Shown: positions 9,782 through 20,996, counted from the stretch's first letter. The stretch: 64,000 nucleotides of DNA from Thermocrinis sp. (GCA_020833645.1 JAJHRQ010000002.1:82280-146279); one strand, 5' to 3'. Translations and numbers: made by a program. The notes: generated by a model not told the origin, from the letters alone.

Positions 9782-10432
9782 GTGATTTTGGTTGAAAACG
9801 TTCACAAGGTTTATCCCGACGGCACAAGGGCATTAAAGGGTGTGAGCTTTAGGATAGAAAAGGGGGAATTTGTGGGCTTGATGGGACCTTCTGGCTCAGG
9901 CAAAAGCACCCTATTGCACATCATAGCTGGCTTGGACAAGCCCACAGAGGGAAGGGTACTGGTGGATGGAAAAGACATCACCCGTATGAACGAGGACCAA
10001 CTGGCAGAGTTCAGAAAGAACAATATAGCCCTTATTTTTCAGTTTTACTACCTTTTGGAGGACTTTACCGTCTTAGAAAACCTCGTATTAATAGGACAGT
10101 TGGCTGGGCAAAGGGAACCCAAAAAGAGGGCCTTGGAGCTTTTGAACTTTCTGAGGCTTTCCCACAGGGCTAACCACAAACCCTATCAGCTATCGGGGGG
10201 AGAACAGCAGAGGACGGCCATAGGTAGAGCATTGATGCTAAAGCCTAAGCTCATACTGGCGGACGAGCCAACTGGCAACTTGGATTTAGAAGAAGGTAAA
10301 AGAATTTTTGAGCTCTTTTTGGAACTCAGAGATAAGGAGGGTATCACCTTCTTGATTGCAACCCACAACCAAGAAATGACAAGGTATTTTGACAGGGTTT
10401 TGAGGATCAGGGATGGACTTTTGGAAAATTGA
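9782..10432 (+). CDS. ABC transporter ATP-binding protein, LolD-like
   Basis: GLMGPSGSGKSTLLHIIAGLD, LSGGEQQRTAIGRAL, ADEPTGNLD; no permease gene adjacent. Confidence 0.9.
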   Translation: MILVENVHKVYPDGTRALKGVSFRIEKGEFVGLMGPSGSGKSTLLHIIAGLDKPTEGRVLVDGKDITRMNEDQLAEFRKNNIALIFQFYYLLEDFTVLENLVLIGQLAGQREPKKRALELLNFLRLSHRANHKPYQLSGGEQQRTAIGRALMLKPKLILADEPTGNLDLEEGKRIFELFLELRDKEGITFLIATHNQEMTRYFDRVLRIRDGLLEN

Positions 10433-11246
10433 CAGAATTCTTTTGCAATTCCTTGAGGAGGACATAGGCCACGGGGATATAACCACTGAGGGCGTTTTCA
10501 GGGGAGAAAGGGCTCGGGCGGTAATGGTGGCAAAGGAAGGGGGAATCTGTGCGGGGCTACCTTTTTCCGTTAGGGTCTTTGAACTTTTGGGTGGTGTGAA
10601 GGTTCTAAAATCTATGGCGGAGGGGGAACGTTTTAAAAGGGGGGATGTGATTTTGGAGCTGGAGGGTCCTGCGGATGTGCTTTTGAAGGGGGAAAGGGTT
10701 GCCCTCAACCTACTTCAAAGACTGAGTGGTATAGCAACCCTAACGGGGGAGTTTGTGAAAAGGCTTGAAGGTACAAAGACCAAGCTCTTGGACACAAGAA
10801 AGACAACGCCAGGGCTTAGATTCTTTGAAAAGTATGCAGTGAGGGTGGGTGGTGCCACCAACCATCGCTTCGCCCTTTACGATATGGTCCTCATAAAGGA
10901 CAATCACAAAAGGGTGGCGGGTTCCCTCTCCGAGGCGGTGAAAAGGGTAAGGGAAAGGCTTGGACCTGCATATAAAGTAGAGGTGGAGGTGGAAAGCTTG
11001 CAGGAGTTGGAGGAAGCCCTTGCCTGCGAGGTGGATATGGTGATGCTGGACAACTTTGGCTTGGAGGAGGTGAGACAGGCGTTGAAGCTCATAAAGGGAA
11101 GGGTGAAGGTGGAGGTCTCCGGCAACATAACCCTTGAGAATGTCAGAGATTACGCCTTGGAGGGTGTGGATTACATCTCCACCGGTGCCATTACACACTC
11201 CGCCAGATGGGTGGATGTTAGTATGAATATAATAGAAGTGTTATGA
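10413..11246 (+). CDS. nadC: Nicotinate-nucleotide pyrophosphorylase (carboxylating)
   Basis: EDIGHGDITTE, LLDTRKTTPGLR, VGGATNHRFALYDMVLIKDNH. Confidence 0.96.
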   Translation: MDFWKIDRILLQFLEEDIGHGDITTEGVFRGERARAVMVAKEGGICAGLPFSVRVFELLGGVKVLKSMAEGERFKRGDVILELEGPADVLLKGERVALNLLQRLSGIATLTGEFVKRLEGTKTKLLDTRKTTPGLRFFEKYAVRVGGATNHRFALYDMVLIKDNHKRVAGSLSEAVKRVRERLGPAYKVEVEVESLQELEEALACEVDMVMLDNFGLEEVRQALKLIKGRVKVEVSGNITLENVRDYALEGVDYISTGAITHSARWVDVSMNIIEVL

Positions 11247-12923
11247 TTGCATATTTTGCAATGGAAGTGGGTATTGAGGACAGAATTCCCACCTACAGCG
11301 GAGGGTTGGGGACTTTGGCGGGTGATACGCTTTATGCCTTTGCGGACTTGGGCATTCCTGCGGTGGGTGTAACCCTTCTATACAGAAAGGGCTATGTTTC
11401 ACAAAAGCTAACTCCGGGTGGAATGCAACTGGATTTTGATACCGTCTGGGATTATAAAAAAATCCTAAAGCCCACAAGGCTATACTTGGACATAAGCTTT
11501 GGAGACCTTGATCAAAAATTCACCGCTTGGGAGTATTCCCTGTGGGGAAGGGAAGAGGTAAAGGTGTTCTTTTTGGATGCAAACCTTCCGGAGAACGACC
11601 CAGAGATCAAAAAGCTAAACGACAGGCTGTACGGCGATGATGGAATCTACAGACTTAGGCAGGAGATCCTTTTGGGTATTGTTGGATACAGACTTTTGAA
11701 AGCTCTAGGCTATAACGTCAGCGTTTATCATATCAACGAAAGCCACTCTGCCTTTTTGTTGGTGGAGCTACTTAAGGAGCTTGGTAGCAAAGAGGAGGTT
11801 CGTAGGAAGTGTGTCTTTACGACCCACACGCCTGTAGCGGTTGGACACGAGAGGTTTCCAGTATATATAGTAAAGCAGGAGTTAAAAAAATACGACCACA
11901 TAGATTGGGACGAAGAGGCAGAGGATGGCTTTATAAACCTCTCAAAGCTTGCCATAAAATACAGCGAAAGAATTAACGCAGTTTCTTACAAACACATGTT
12001 TGTGTCTGCAAACCTTTTCCCGGAATGTTCAAAAACCTCTCAGAGCACCTGCAAAATAGATTATGTAACCAATGGCGTCTATCATAAAAGGTGGATTCAC
12101 GAGGAGATACAGGCGCTTTTGAACGAATACCTGCCCGGTTGGGACGAAAATCCCATACTGCTTGGACAGGTGTACAATGTGCCTTCTGAGCTTCTACTTA
12201 AGGCTCACATGAAGGTGAAGAGTGAGCTTGTAAATTTGGTAAACAAACTTACAGATGCCAGTTTTTCGGATGATGTGCTAACCATAGGCATTGCAAGGAG
12301 GGTAACAGCATACAAGAGGAACAATCTGATACTCCAAGATTTAGAAAGGCTAAAGTATATAGCAGAGCATAAGGGAGAGATACAGATTCTTTTTGCGGGA
12401 AAAGCCCATCCAAAGGATAATGTTGGTAAAGAGATGATCGCAGACATAATAAACAGGGCAAAAAAACTTAAAGAGATGACAAAAAGCGTAAAGATAGCCT
12501 TTTTGGAAAACTATAGCATAGAGATGGCAAAGTTAATCATAGCAGGGTGTGATATGTGGTCAAACGTTCCAAGGAGACCTTACGAAGCCTGTGGTACCAG
12601 CGGTATGAAGGCGGGTATGAACGGAGTTTTGAACTTTAGCACTTGGGATGGGTGGTGGTTGGAGGGTGGCCTTGAGGGAATAAACGGGTGGGGAATAGGA
12701 CCAAGGACCAAATGGGATGACCTAACCGAGTCAGACGACAAAGAGGATTTAGAAGACATTTACGGAAAGCTTTCCCACATAATAATCACCTACTTTTTAT
12801 AATAGAAAGGACGAGTGGGTCAGGATGATGAAAAATAGCATCGCGACCGTTGGTCCTTACTTCAATACATATAGGATGGTAAACGAATATTTAGGTAAAA
12901 TCTATCAAATTGGCTTGAGGTGA
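11243..12923 (+). CDS. glgP: Alpha-glucan (glycogen) phosphorylase with a frameshift near the 3' end
   Basis: ORF 11243-12802 has VYHINESHSAF and PRRPYEACGTSGMKAGMNG; removing one T from the T5 run 12794-12798 gives ...[44 protein letters not shown], stopping at 12923. Confidence 0.88.
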
Positions 12924-13813
12924 TAGCCATGAACAAAAGGGAACTTATAAATCTTTTGCTTTATGATGTGGCTTTGGAGCACTCCGCCATAGTGCAGTAT
13001 CTTTATCACATTTTCTTAATAACCGATGCAAACATTACCGCTGAGATAGAGGAAATTGCAAGGCAGGAGATGAGGCATTTAAAGTGGTTTGCCCAGAAAG
13101 TGGTCCAGTTGGGGGGTGAGGTGGTTCTGAACAGATTGGAGGATATGATCGTTATAGGTGGTCCCGATTGGGCGAGTATGCTTTCAGAAGACGTAAAAGC
13201 GGAAGAGATGGCTATTGAAATATACACAAAGCAGTTGGACATGGTAAAGGACGATTCGGTAAAAAGACTGCTTGAAAGGGTCATAAGGGACGAAAACTTT
13301 CACAGAATAGAGTTCAGTGAGCTGAAGGAAAAGGTGAAGGAAGGTATTTTATGCATGCAGGAGGAACAGAGGAAGGCAGACCCGAAGGTTATAGAAGTCC
13401 TAAACAAGTTCCTCCAGGAGGAGTACCAGAGCATAATAAACTATCTTTATCAGTTCTTCCACTCAAAGGACCTAAACCACAGGGACGCAATGCTTGATAT
13501 AGCAATAGAGAGCATGGTACATATGGGTAAGTTGGGAGAAGCCATTGGTGAGTTGGGTGGTATGCCGGACATAAGGGCAGACCTGAGCAGGAAGGACAGA
13601 AAAACTATGCAAGAGAGCCTTGCGGAAGACATAAAGTTTGAACAGGAAGCGGACGGAGATTACAAAAAGGAACTTGGGCACATAGAGGATGAGGGAGTGA
13701 AAAAGCTTTTTGAGTTCATAGAGAGCCAAGAGGAATATCACAAACACATGCTAATGGAGCTGTTCAAAAGGATGAGAAGGCTAACGGTGGGAGACCTGAG
13801 GAAGAAAGAATGA
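12920..13813 (+). CDS. Protein with two tandem ferritin-like domains
   Basis: Domain 1 [13 protein letters not shown]...[12 protein letters not shown]; domain 2 [14 protein letters not shown]...EEYHKHML. Confidence 0.75.
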   Translation: MIAMNKRELINLLLYDVALEHSAIVQYLYHIFLITDANITAEIEEIARQEMRHLKWFAQKVVQLGGEVVLNRLEDMIVIGGPDWASMLSEDVKAEEMAIEIYTKQLDMVKDDSVKRLLERVIRDENFHRIEFSELKEKVKEGILCMQEEQRKADPKVIEVLNKFLQEEYQSIINYLYQFFHSKDLNHRDAMLDIAIESMVHMGKLGEAIGELGGMPDIRADLSRKDRKTMQESLAEDIKFEQEADGDYKKELGHIEDEGVKKLFEFIESQEEYHKHMLMELFKRMRRLTVGDLRKKE

Positions 13814-14373
13814 TTGACCTAGTGATAAACTCATTCAGGGAAAGTGCGGACGTAAAGCTTGCCTTTGTGGAGATGTACGCGGAGAGGCTTTTGGAGGTGG
13901 GAAAGATCATAGCAAACGCCCTGAAGGAGGGGAATAAGGTTCTGCTCTTTGGAAATGGAGGATCCGCAGCAGATGCCCAACACATCGCCGCAGAGATCGT
14001 GGGAAGGTTCAAAAAGGAAAGGAGAGCCCTGCCCGCCATAGCCCTGACCACGGACACATCCATCCTAACTGCAGTGGGTAACGATTACGGATTTGAAGCG
14101 ATCTTTGAAAGACAGGTGGAAGCCCTGTGTATGCCCGGGGATATAGCCATAGGTATATCCACCTCCGGCGAGTCTGAGAATGTAATAAGAGGGCTCAAAA
14201 AAGCCCACGACCTTGGTGCAACCACGGTAGCCCTTACGGGAAAGAAGGGAGGAAGGTTGATTGATATAGCCCATTACTGCTTTGTGGTTCCCTCTTACGA
14301 TACCGCAAGAATACAAGAGTGCCACATCACGATAGGACATGTGCTCTGTGAGATCATAGACCATTATTTATGA
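13810..14373 (+). CDS. gmhA: Phosphoheptose (sedoheptulose-7-phosphate) isomerase
   Basis: [50 protein letters not shown]. Confidence 0.95.
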   Translation: MIDLVINSFRESADVKLAFVEMYAERLLEVGKIIANALKEGNKVLLFGNGGSAADAQHIAAEIVGRFKKERRALPAIALTTDTSILTAVGNDYGFEAIFERQVEALCMPGDIAIGISTSGESENVIRGLKKAHDLGATTVALTGKKGGRLIDIAHYCFVVPSYDTARIQECHITIGHVLCEIIDHYL

Positions 14374-15167
14374 AGGTTTTACTTTTTGTAAAAAACTCAC
14401 CCAACGCCATAAGCACCGCAGAAGCCCTTGAGAAATTCTTAGAGAATAAAAAAATACAGGTGGAATTTTTTGTGAACGAACCCGGTAAAAAACCAAGGGA
14501 GGGAAATTACACGTTAACTTTGGTGGTGGGTGGGGACGGCACCTTTTTGGCTGGGGCCCGCTTTTCTGCAGTCAGAAACATCCCAATAATGGGAGTAAAT
14601 GAGGGAAAGTTTGGTTTTTTGACGGAGATAGACAGGGATGAAGCCTTTGAGTATGTAGAAAAGGCTTTGGATGGAAAGCTAAAACCTCAAAAAAGAATGC
14701 TAATCTGTGCCTTTGTGGATGGAAAGCTCGTGGGACATTACCTTAACGATGTGGTGCTTTCTAAACTAAACTTGGCAAGGATGGTGGAGGTGGAGGTCTT
14801 TGCGCAGGATGAGTTCATGGTCAGGGTCTATGGGGATGGGGTGATAATCTCCACACCCACTGGCTCTACCGCCTACGCCCTCTCTGCGGGAGGTCCCATC
14901 ATACACCCAACCATGGAAGCCCTTCTGTTTGTTCCCATATGCCCACACACCCTTTCCAACAGACCTATGCTTATACCTCCCGATTTTCGCATCAGGCTAA
15001 TTTCCAACATGCCCACCTTTTTAACCCTTGATGGGCAGGAAGGTATAGAGGTTAGCCCAAGGCAGGAGGTTTGGGTGGAAAAGTCGCCCTTTTACTGCAC
15101 CCTATACACCCATCCTCAGAGAAGCTTTTTCTACATCCTCAGGGAAAAACTCAAGTGGGGAAGGTAG
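14370..15167 (+). CDS. nadK: NAD kinase
   Basis: [44 protein letters not shown]. Confidence 0.95.
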   Translation: MKVLLFVKNSPNAISTAEALEKFLENKKIQVEFFVNEPGKKPREGNYTLTLVVGGDGTFLAGARFSAVRNIPIMGVNEGKFGFLTEIDRDEAFEYVEKALDGKLKPQKRMLICAFVDGKLVGHYLNDVVLSKLNLARMVEVEVFAQDEFMVRVYGDGVIISTPTGSTAYALSAGGPIIHPTMEALLFVPICPHTLSNRPMLIPPDFRIRLISNMPTFLTLDGQEGIEVSPRQEVWVEKSPFYCTLYTHPQRSFFYILREKLKWGR

Positions 15168-16178
15168 CACCACCACCACTGCAGGCTTTAATCCCAAGTA
15201 AAGCCTTCCGAGTTTGAAAGCGTAGCTATAGCATACATACACATTCCTACCCTCTACAAGGGGCAAAATCAAGTTCTCGCCCAAATAGAAGTCTCTGCCC
15301 TTTTCTGTAAAATGTGCCACCAGAAGGGGTCCGTGCGGAGCCAAAAGCCTTAACTTTCCCTCCTCCACGTAAGCCAAAAAAGGTTTTCTTTGGAAGGATA
15401 TCAAGCTTAAGCCCGACCTTAGTGCATGGGTCAGCTCCTCCGCAGAGTTAACCGGCTTTGGTGATATTAAGAGGTTTCTCATTAAATAGAAGGAGTGTTC
15501 GTAGGAAGGGAATAAAAACCTTATTCCTACCTCCCGTATATACACTTTGGTGTGATGGTCCAGCCCGCCCAAAACTGGGTTTTTCCATTCCTCTTGCATA
15601 TACCTTTGGACATACTTTTCCACCGGCAAAACCTTTTTTAAAAGCTCAAGGGCTCTCTTCTTTAGAAAGGGATAAAGTAGCACAGTGCCAAAGAGAAAGA
15701 AAAAGAACTTGCCTTTATCCTCCAAAAGGGCATCCTTCAGGTCTATGAGCTCTAAAAAGTATCCATCCCTTTCCAATTTCCATCTGTATTTCTCTTTAAA
15801 GGGGTGGGCTATTACCTTTAGGCTACCTATCTCAAGGAGGTCTCCAAGCAAGCCTTTCTCTCCTTCAATTTTTCTTTCCACACCCGCAAGGCACCTTTGG
15901 TTGCAAAAATTTTTAAAGTGGTCGTTGTCGTGGTCTGTTATCAGGGCAAAGTCTATGCCCTCCGCCTCCATGGCACTGTATATATCCTCTGGCTTTCCCA
16001 AAGAGTCGTAAGAAAACTGGGTGTGGATATGAACCTGGTAAGAATACACATAAAGCTTTGGCAGTTTTTGAGGCAGTTGGTCGGCGGGTGTGGCTTTTAC
16101 CCACCTTAAGGGCAGGGTAAAGAGAAGGACAAAGTATGCAAAAGATAAAGTCAGGACAAAGAGCCCGAACTCTATCAC
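15102..16178 (-). CDS. PHP-domain phosphoesterase with N-terminal membrane segment
   Basis: YQVHIHTQFSYDSLG, FALITDHDNDHF; hydrophobic N-terminus. Confidence 0.8.
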   Translation of the reverse strand: MIEFGLFVLTLSFAYFVLLFTLPLRWVKATPADQLPQKLPKLYVYSYQVHIHTQFSYDSLGKPEDIYSAMEAEGIDFALITDHDNDHFKNFCNQRCLAGVERKIEGEKGLLGDLLEIGSLKVIAHPFKEKYRWKLERDGYFLELIDLKDALLEDKGKFFFFLFGTVLLYPFLKKRALELLKKVLPVEKYVQRYMQEEWKNPVLGGLDHHTKVYIREVGIRFLFPSYEHSFYLMRNLLISPKPVNSAEELTHALRSGLSLISFQRKPFLAYVEEGKLRLLAPHGPLLVAHFTEKGRDFYLGENLILPLVEGRNVYVCYSYAFKLGRLYLGLKPAVVVVLPSPLEFFPEDVEKASLRMGV

Positions 16179-17356
16179 AATTTCATCTTCTCCCTAACTT
16201 CCTCCAAGGTTTGCCTTGCGGTCTGCCTTGCTTTTTCGGAGCCTTCCAAGAATATGTCTTTGAGCTCCTTTAGGGAACCCTCCACCTGTGCCCTTTTTTC
16301 CCTTATGGGCTCCAGAAAGGCATTCAAGCCCTCAAACATGAGCCTTTTACAATCTACGCATCCAAGGGCACCGCTTTTGCAGTCCGCCTCTATCTGTTTT
16401 GTCTGCTCTGGATTGGTGAAGATCTTATGGTAGGAGAAGACGGGGCAAAGGTGGGGTCTGCCGGGGTCTCCTTTTCTGAGCTTTTGGGGGTCTGTGAAGA
16501 ACTTCATCACCTTTTGTTGGACTTCCTCTTTGCTGTCCGCAAAGTATATGGCGTTGTTGTATGACTTGCTCATCTTTCTGCCATCCGTTCCCAAAAGCCG
16601 GGGCGTTTCCGTTAGCAGTGCCTTGGGTTCTGGAAAGACCTCTCCGTAGAGCTGGTTGAACCTTCTGGCTATCTCCCGGGTAAGCTCTATGTGAGGCAAT
16701 TGGTCCTCTCCCACAGGCACCGCCTCCGCCTTGTAGATTAGTATATCCACCGCCTGCAAAACAGGATAGCCCAGAAAGCCGTAGGTGTCTGTATCGTAAA
16801 AGTCCCTCTTTGACACATTTAGCTTACTTAGGATCTCCGGTTCAAGTATGCCATCAAAGACAGCCCTCACAAAGGCTTCTGAAATAGTGTCCAAAAGGTT
16901 CTCCTCCAAGGCTTCAAAGTCCTCCACCTTGTAGGGTAGCTTAGCCAAAAACTCCTTTACCAGGTCCCTTATCCCTCCTTTAAAGCTGAGTTCTAAGTCG
17001 GCGATCTTTAAAAGGTTGTACTTCATATCCTTGTAGGTAGGATTCCACTCAAGCCAACTTTTTGGTGTGATCATAGAAAAAATCAGAAAGAGCTCCAGCT
17101 CCTCCTTTACATGGGATTGGATAAAGAGCACGCTTTTGTTTGGGTCTAAGCCCAAGGCGAGCCAGTCTATCATCACCTGCTCAATGTTTTCCTTTATCTG
17201 CTCTGTGTTTTTGTAGCCGGTGGTCAATGCGTGCCAGTCTGCGATCATGTAATAGGTTTCGTGGTCCTTTTGGAGTTCTATCCAGTTTTTTATTACGCCA
17301 AAGTAATGTCCCAGATGGAGCTTTCCCGTCGGTCTCATACCGCTCAAAACTCGCAT
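16175..17356 (-). CDS. trpS: Tryptophanyl-tRNA synthetase
   Basis: RPTGKLHLGHYFG (HIGH), GRKMSKSYNNA (KMSKS). Confidence 0.96.
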   Translation of the reverse strand: MRVLSGMRPTGKLHLGHYFGVIKNWIELQKDHETYYMIADWHALTTGYKNTEQIKENIEQVMIDWLALGLDPNKSVLFIQSHVKEELELFLIFSMITPKSWLEWNPTYKDMKYNLLKIADLELSFKGGIRDLVKEFLAKLPYKVEDFEALEENLLDTISEAFVRAVFDGILEPEILSKLNVSKRDFYDTDTYGFLGYPVLQAVDILIYKAEAVPVGEDQLPHIELTREIARRFNQLYGEVFPEPKALLTETPRLLGTDGRKMSKSYNNAIYFADSKEEVQQKVMKFFTDPQKLRKGDPGRPHLCPVFSYHKIFTNPEQTKQIEADCKSGALGCVDCKRLMFEGLNAFLEPIREKRAQVEGSLKELKDIFLEGSEKARQTARQTLEEVREKMKL

Positions 17357-17363
17357 GGTACTA

Positions 17364-18035
17364 CTATTTTAAACATTCCCACAAAAATCTAAGCGTTGTC
17401 CAATAGCCGGATGCATAAATTCTTCTGATTTCCCATTTACTCGGGCTTTGGGCATAGGTTCCCTTTATGGTAGTAAAGGCATATTGATAACCTGCCTTCT
17501 TTACCATTTCTACTACTTCCCTGTTGTGGTCTCCGTATGGATAGCAAAAGCCCTTTACCTCAACGCCGAGCTTGTCTTCCAAAAGCTTCTTTGAGTCCTC
17601 TATTTCTCTGCGTGCCTCTGGGGGAGGGATTTTTGTCAGGAAGGGATGGGTGAGGGTGTGCGAACCAATCTCTACACCCTCCTTTACAAGGAAGGAAAGC
17701 TCCTCCCAGTTCATTATGGGTTTTATCACGTTCACCTTTCGGTAGTCCCAACGGTTAAACTGCCCTACCAACTTGGCGGGCACAAAGACTATGGCATGAG
17801 CCTTTAGGGCTTTGATAACCGGGAAGGCGTTTTCCAAAAAGTCCCTGTAAGCGTCGTCAAAGGTAAGTAGCACACCTTTGCCCGTAGGTTCAAGCTCTTG
17901 GGGCTTAACAAACCTGAAGTTAAGTCTGTTTAAGAGATTTAGCCAACGCTTGAACTTTTCTGGTTTAACGTAGAGGGATTTCAGCCGGGCATTCTTCGGT
18001 GGTTCTCCCACATTGTGAAACATAAGGACTTTCAT
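17364..18035 (-). CDS. Polysaccharide deacetylase family protein
   Basis: LLTFDDAYRDF, EIGSHTLTHPFL, GFCYPYGDHN. Confidence 0.92.
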   Translation of the reverse strand: MKVLMFHNVGEPPKNARLKSLYVKPEKFKRWLNLLNRLNFRFVKPQELEPTGKGVLLTFDDAYRDFLENAFPVIKALKAHAIVFVPAKLVGQFNRWDYRKVNVIKPIMNWEELSFLVKEGVEIGSHTLTHPFLTKIPPPEARREIEDSKKLLEDKLGVEVKGFCYPYGDHNREVVEMVKKAGYQYAFTTIKGTYAQSPSKWEIRRIYASGYWTTLRFLWECLK

Positions 18036-18848
18036 AATAGCCTCTGTGCAAGCATATAGTTTATGAGCTCTTTGGCGGTTTTGAACCTTTTTTCATGGTC
18101 CCTTTCAAGCATAAGCCCTAACAACGTCTGGACTTTTGGGGATATTCCCTCCGGCATAGTGTATATAACCAGCTTGTTCCTTCTCAATTTCTCTTGCTCA
18201 TCCTCTGCGTCAAAGGGAGATTTGCCCGTAAGGGTAAAGTAAAGGACGCATCCCAGGGAGAATATATCACTGCTCCTGTGAATTTGATTCTTGAAAACCT
18301 CCGGTGCAATGTATCCCACCGTTCCCTTTATGTTTATTATGCCCGAGTATCCCCTTACCCTAAGGTAGGCTGAAATCTCCAAGCTTCCAAAGGATGCTCT
18401 TCATGACCCTTTTGCCAAAGATGTTGTCGGGCTTTATGTCTCCGTGTATGTAGCCCCTGTTGTGTAAAAACTCTAAGCCTTTGGCAACTTGGAATATTAC
18501 CTTAAGGGCTTCTCCTTCCTCAAGGGGACCATGCTTTGCAACGTAATGCTTGAGATTTCCAACGTCCATAAACTCGTAGATCAAAAAGAGCTCTCCTCTG
18601 TCCTTTTTATAAAGGTAGCTCTGCATGGTTAGGATATGGGGATGGTTATAGAGTATGTGGGTTTGGGCTTCTTTCCAAAGGTAGGGTAGCACAGTTTTAT
18701 CCCTTGCCACCTATAGGGCCACAATTTGCCCTGCATACCTTCCCTTTAGCACCTCCACCTTATAGACCTCTCCAAAGTTTCCTACGCCGATCAAGTCTAT
18801 GACCCTGTACATTCCCAGCAAGATATCTTCTTCTTTATAAAGGCTCAT
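18032..18848 (-). pseudogene. Ser/Thr protein kinase with an in-frame amber codon and a frameshift
   Basis: Upstream of ORF 18360-18710 the same frame reads MSLYKEEDILLGMYRVIDLIGVGNFGEVYKVEVLKGRYAGQIVAL*VARDKTV (TAG 18711-18713), then HGDIKPDN and KLGDFSLP*; ORF 18032-18382 continues in another frame with GTVGYIAPEVF...SDIFSLGCVLY. Confidence 0.82.
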
Positions 18849-18914
18849 ATCCTTACCTTCTAAGTATAAACCCTCTGGAAATTCCGCCCAAAGGGTATAA
18901 TATTTCCATTCACA

Positions 18915-20024
18915 ATGGGCATTCCTTTCTTACTGCTTATCCTGCTGGCTTACCTTTCTTATGCCCAGGAACAGTGCTCAAAGGAGGAAACCTTAAACAA
19001 GCTAAGGGAGTATATCGTGCGGTATCACCTCTGGAAGAATAAGTTTTCGGAACTTCCACAGTGGAAGGATGAATCGGAAGCCATAGCCTTCTTGCGCTCA
19101 AAGGGAGACAGATGGACTACCATAACAAGGCTTGAGGAGGACAGAACTTGGTATTCAGAAGCAAAGCTCTTTGGATTGGGTATTAGGTGGAACGACGAGG
19201 GGGTAATCGTAAAGGTCTTTGAAGGTTCGCCCGCAGAAAAGGCAGGACTGAGAAAAGGAGACATCATCTACTCAATAAACGGGGAGACGGACAAAAATAA
19301 GTGGAGCTTTACAATAAGAAACACACCTGCCAACACACCGGTAAAGCTTGAGATCATACGCAACGGATTCTTTGAAAGCCTTGAGGTGCAAAAAGGATAC
19401 TTTACCATAAATCCTATTGAAGAAAAAAGGATTATAAACTTAAGAGACAAAAAAATAGGCTACGTTCATCTTGTGAATTTTACAAACCCGACGATAAGGG
19501 AATTTAGACGGACTATGGAAGAATTTGAAAGGGAAGGAATAGATGGGCTGATCATTGACCTTAGCAACAACAGCGGGGGCTTAATAAGCGTTGCAAAGGC
19601 GGTTGCGGATATGTTTTTGAGCGGGGAGGGAGTGATGTTTTACCTGGAGACATCCTCAGGGGGTCTCAGTGTTTATGAATTCAAGTCAGAAAAAACCTTT
19701 AAAAAGCCCATATTTGTAATAGTGAACAAAAATACAGCCTCCGCTGCGGAGCTTTTGGCAAGCCTTCTAAAAAGATACGCAAAGGCAATCGTAGCTGGCG
19801 AGAGAACTGTGGGCAAGTATGTGGGTAGCAATATGTACCCCTTGAACGACTGTGGTTTAGTCCTCAGGCTCGTTACTTTTGCTATGAAGTTCCCCGATGG
19901 CACTTTGGTAGTTGGAGAAAAAGGTATGGAACCAGACTGTCCTGCAGAGGGTGGCAATTTGGAAAAAGCTCTGGAGTGCTTTAAGAGTGCTATAAATTTA
20001 GGAGTTCTTTCAGCTTCTCCTTAA
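18915..20024 (+). CDS. S41 family carboxy-terminal processing peptidase with PDZ domain
   Basis: Signal peptide, PDZ GSPAEKAGLRKGDIIYSING, catalytic NKNTASAAELLA...GERTVGK. Confidence 0.92.
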   Translation: MGIPFLLLILLAYLSYAQEQCSKEETLNKLREYIVRYHLWKNKFSELPQWKDESEAIAFLRSKGDRWTTITRLEEDRTWYSEAKLFGLGIRWNDEGVIVKVFEGSPAEKAGLRKGDIIYSINGETDKNKWSFTIRNTPANTPVKLEIIRNGFFESLEVQKGYFTINPIEEKRIINLRDKKIGYVHLVNFTNPTIREFRRTMEEFEREGIDGLIIDLSNNSGGLISVAKAVADMFLSGEGVMFYLETSSGGLSVYEFKSEKTFKKPIFVIVNKNTASAAELLASLLKRYAKAIVAGERTVGKYVGSNMYPLNDCGLVLRLVTFAMKFPDGTLVVGEKGMEPDCPAEGGNLEKALECFKSAINLGVLSASP

Positions 20025-20499
20025 CCTTATGTTCGTCCTCTGAGGTGTCTAAGGTGGGAACTCCCTCCGGTTGTTCAAAAACCTCCTTCTGGCGTAGGTA
20101 AGTTTCTACTCCTGCGTCCGATATATCCTGCCTTGAGGAGAGCCTTTTTATGATCTCTTCCTCTTTGGCAATCACCCAGATGAAAACTGCAGAAGGGAAT
20201 CGTTCCTTTACCTTCTCTCTCTGCCAAGCCCTCAAAAAAGTTGCGTCCAAAACTACGTTTTTGCCCTCCTTTAGCTTTTCTTCCGCCAAGTCAAGCATCC
20301 TCTCATAGACCCTCTTTGTCCATTCTTCGGAGTATATGCCTTCCGAAAAGCCCACCTTTACTTTTTGGGTAGGTTCAATACCTGCCATTTCCTTTCTTAT
20401 TTGGTCGCTTCTGATCCACTCAAAGCCAAACTCCCTATGGAGGATGTTTGCCACAAAGGATTTACCACTGCCCGATAGACCAATGAGAACCACGATCAC
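19990..20499 (-). CDS. P-loop AAA family kinase
   Basis: VVLIGLSGSGKSFVANIL; DATFLRAWQREKVKER. Confidence 0.8.
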   Translation of the reverse strand: MIVVLIGLSGSGKSFVANILHREFGFEWIRSDQIRKEMAGIEPTQKVKVGFSEGIYSEEWTKRVYERMLDLAEEKLKEGKNVVLDATFLRAWQREKVKERFPSAVFIWVIAKEEEIIKRLSSRQDISDAGVETYLRQKEVFEQPEGVPTLDTSEDEHKVKEKLKELLNL

Positions 20500-20996
20500 T
20501 TTTTAACACCCATGATCTTTAAAAGCTCCGGATTGTAGCCCTCAATAGCTTTGTAATCTTTCAGTATTATGTTGTAAGGCGTCCCGCCTACATTGAGAGA
20601 CTCTGCCAGCCTTATGTGCTCATCCACAAGGGGACACCTTGGCACCTTGGGTGGTTTTTCATCAAACTTACCGGAGAACACTTCATCTAAGGCTTTTATG
20701 GGTTCCTTTGAGCAGGCTATGTAGTCTGCCTTTGCCCTGCTCTCTTCGTGCCCTCTGAAGGGTATTAGAAATATATAAACCTTTACCTTGTCTGGTACCT
20801 TCTTTAGCTCCTGCCATTCTTTCCTGCAATGCCCACAGTCTGGGTTCATAAAGGTGATGAGCTCCGCCTTTCCTCTACCGAAGACTATGGCTTTTTTAAG
20901 TGGAATCTGCCTTACCTGTTCTTTCACAAACTCTTGATAGAGGTCTTGGGCAAAGAGAAAACCCAAGAGCACAAGTAAAGGCAACAACGCTTTCAT
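20496..20996 (-). CDS. Thioredoxin-fold periplasmic protein (DsbC/DsbG-like)
   Basis: Signal peptide; FMNPDCGHCRKEW CxxC; GGTPYNIILKD. Confidence 0.8.
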   Translation of the reverse strand: MKALLPLLVLLGFLFAQDLYQEFVKEQVRQIPLKKAIVFGRGKAELITFMNPDCGHCRKEWQELKKVPDKVKVYIFLIPFRGHEESRAKADYIACSKEPIKALDEVFSGKFDEKPPKVPRCPLVDEHIRLAESLNVGGTPYNIILKDYKAIEGYNPELLKIMGVKK

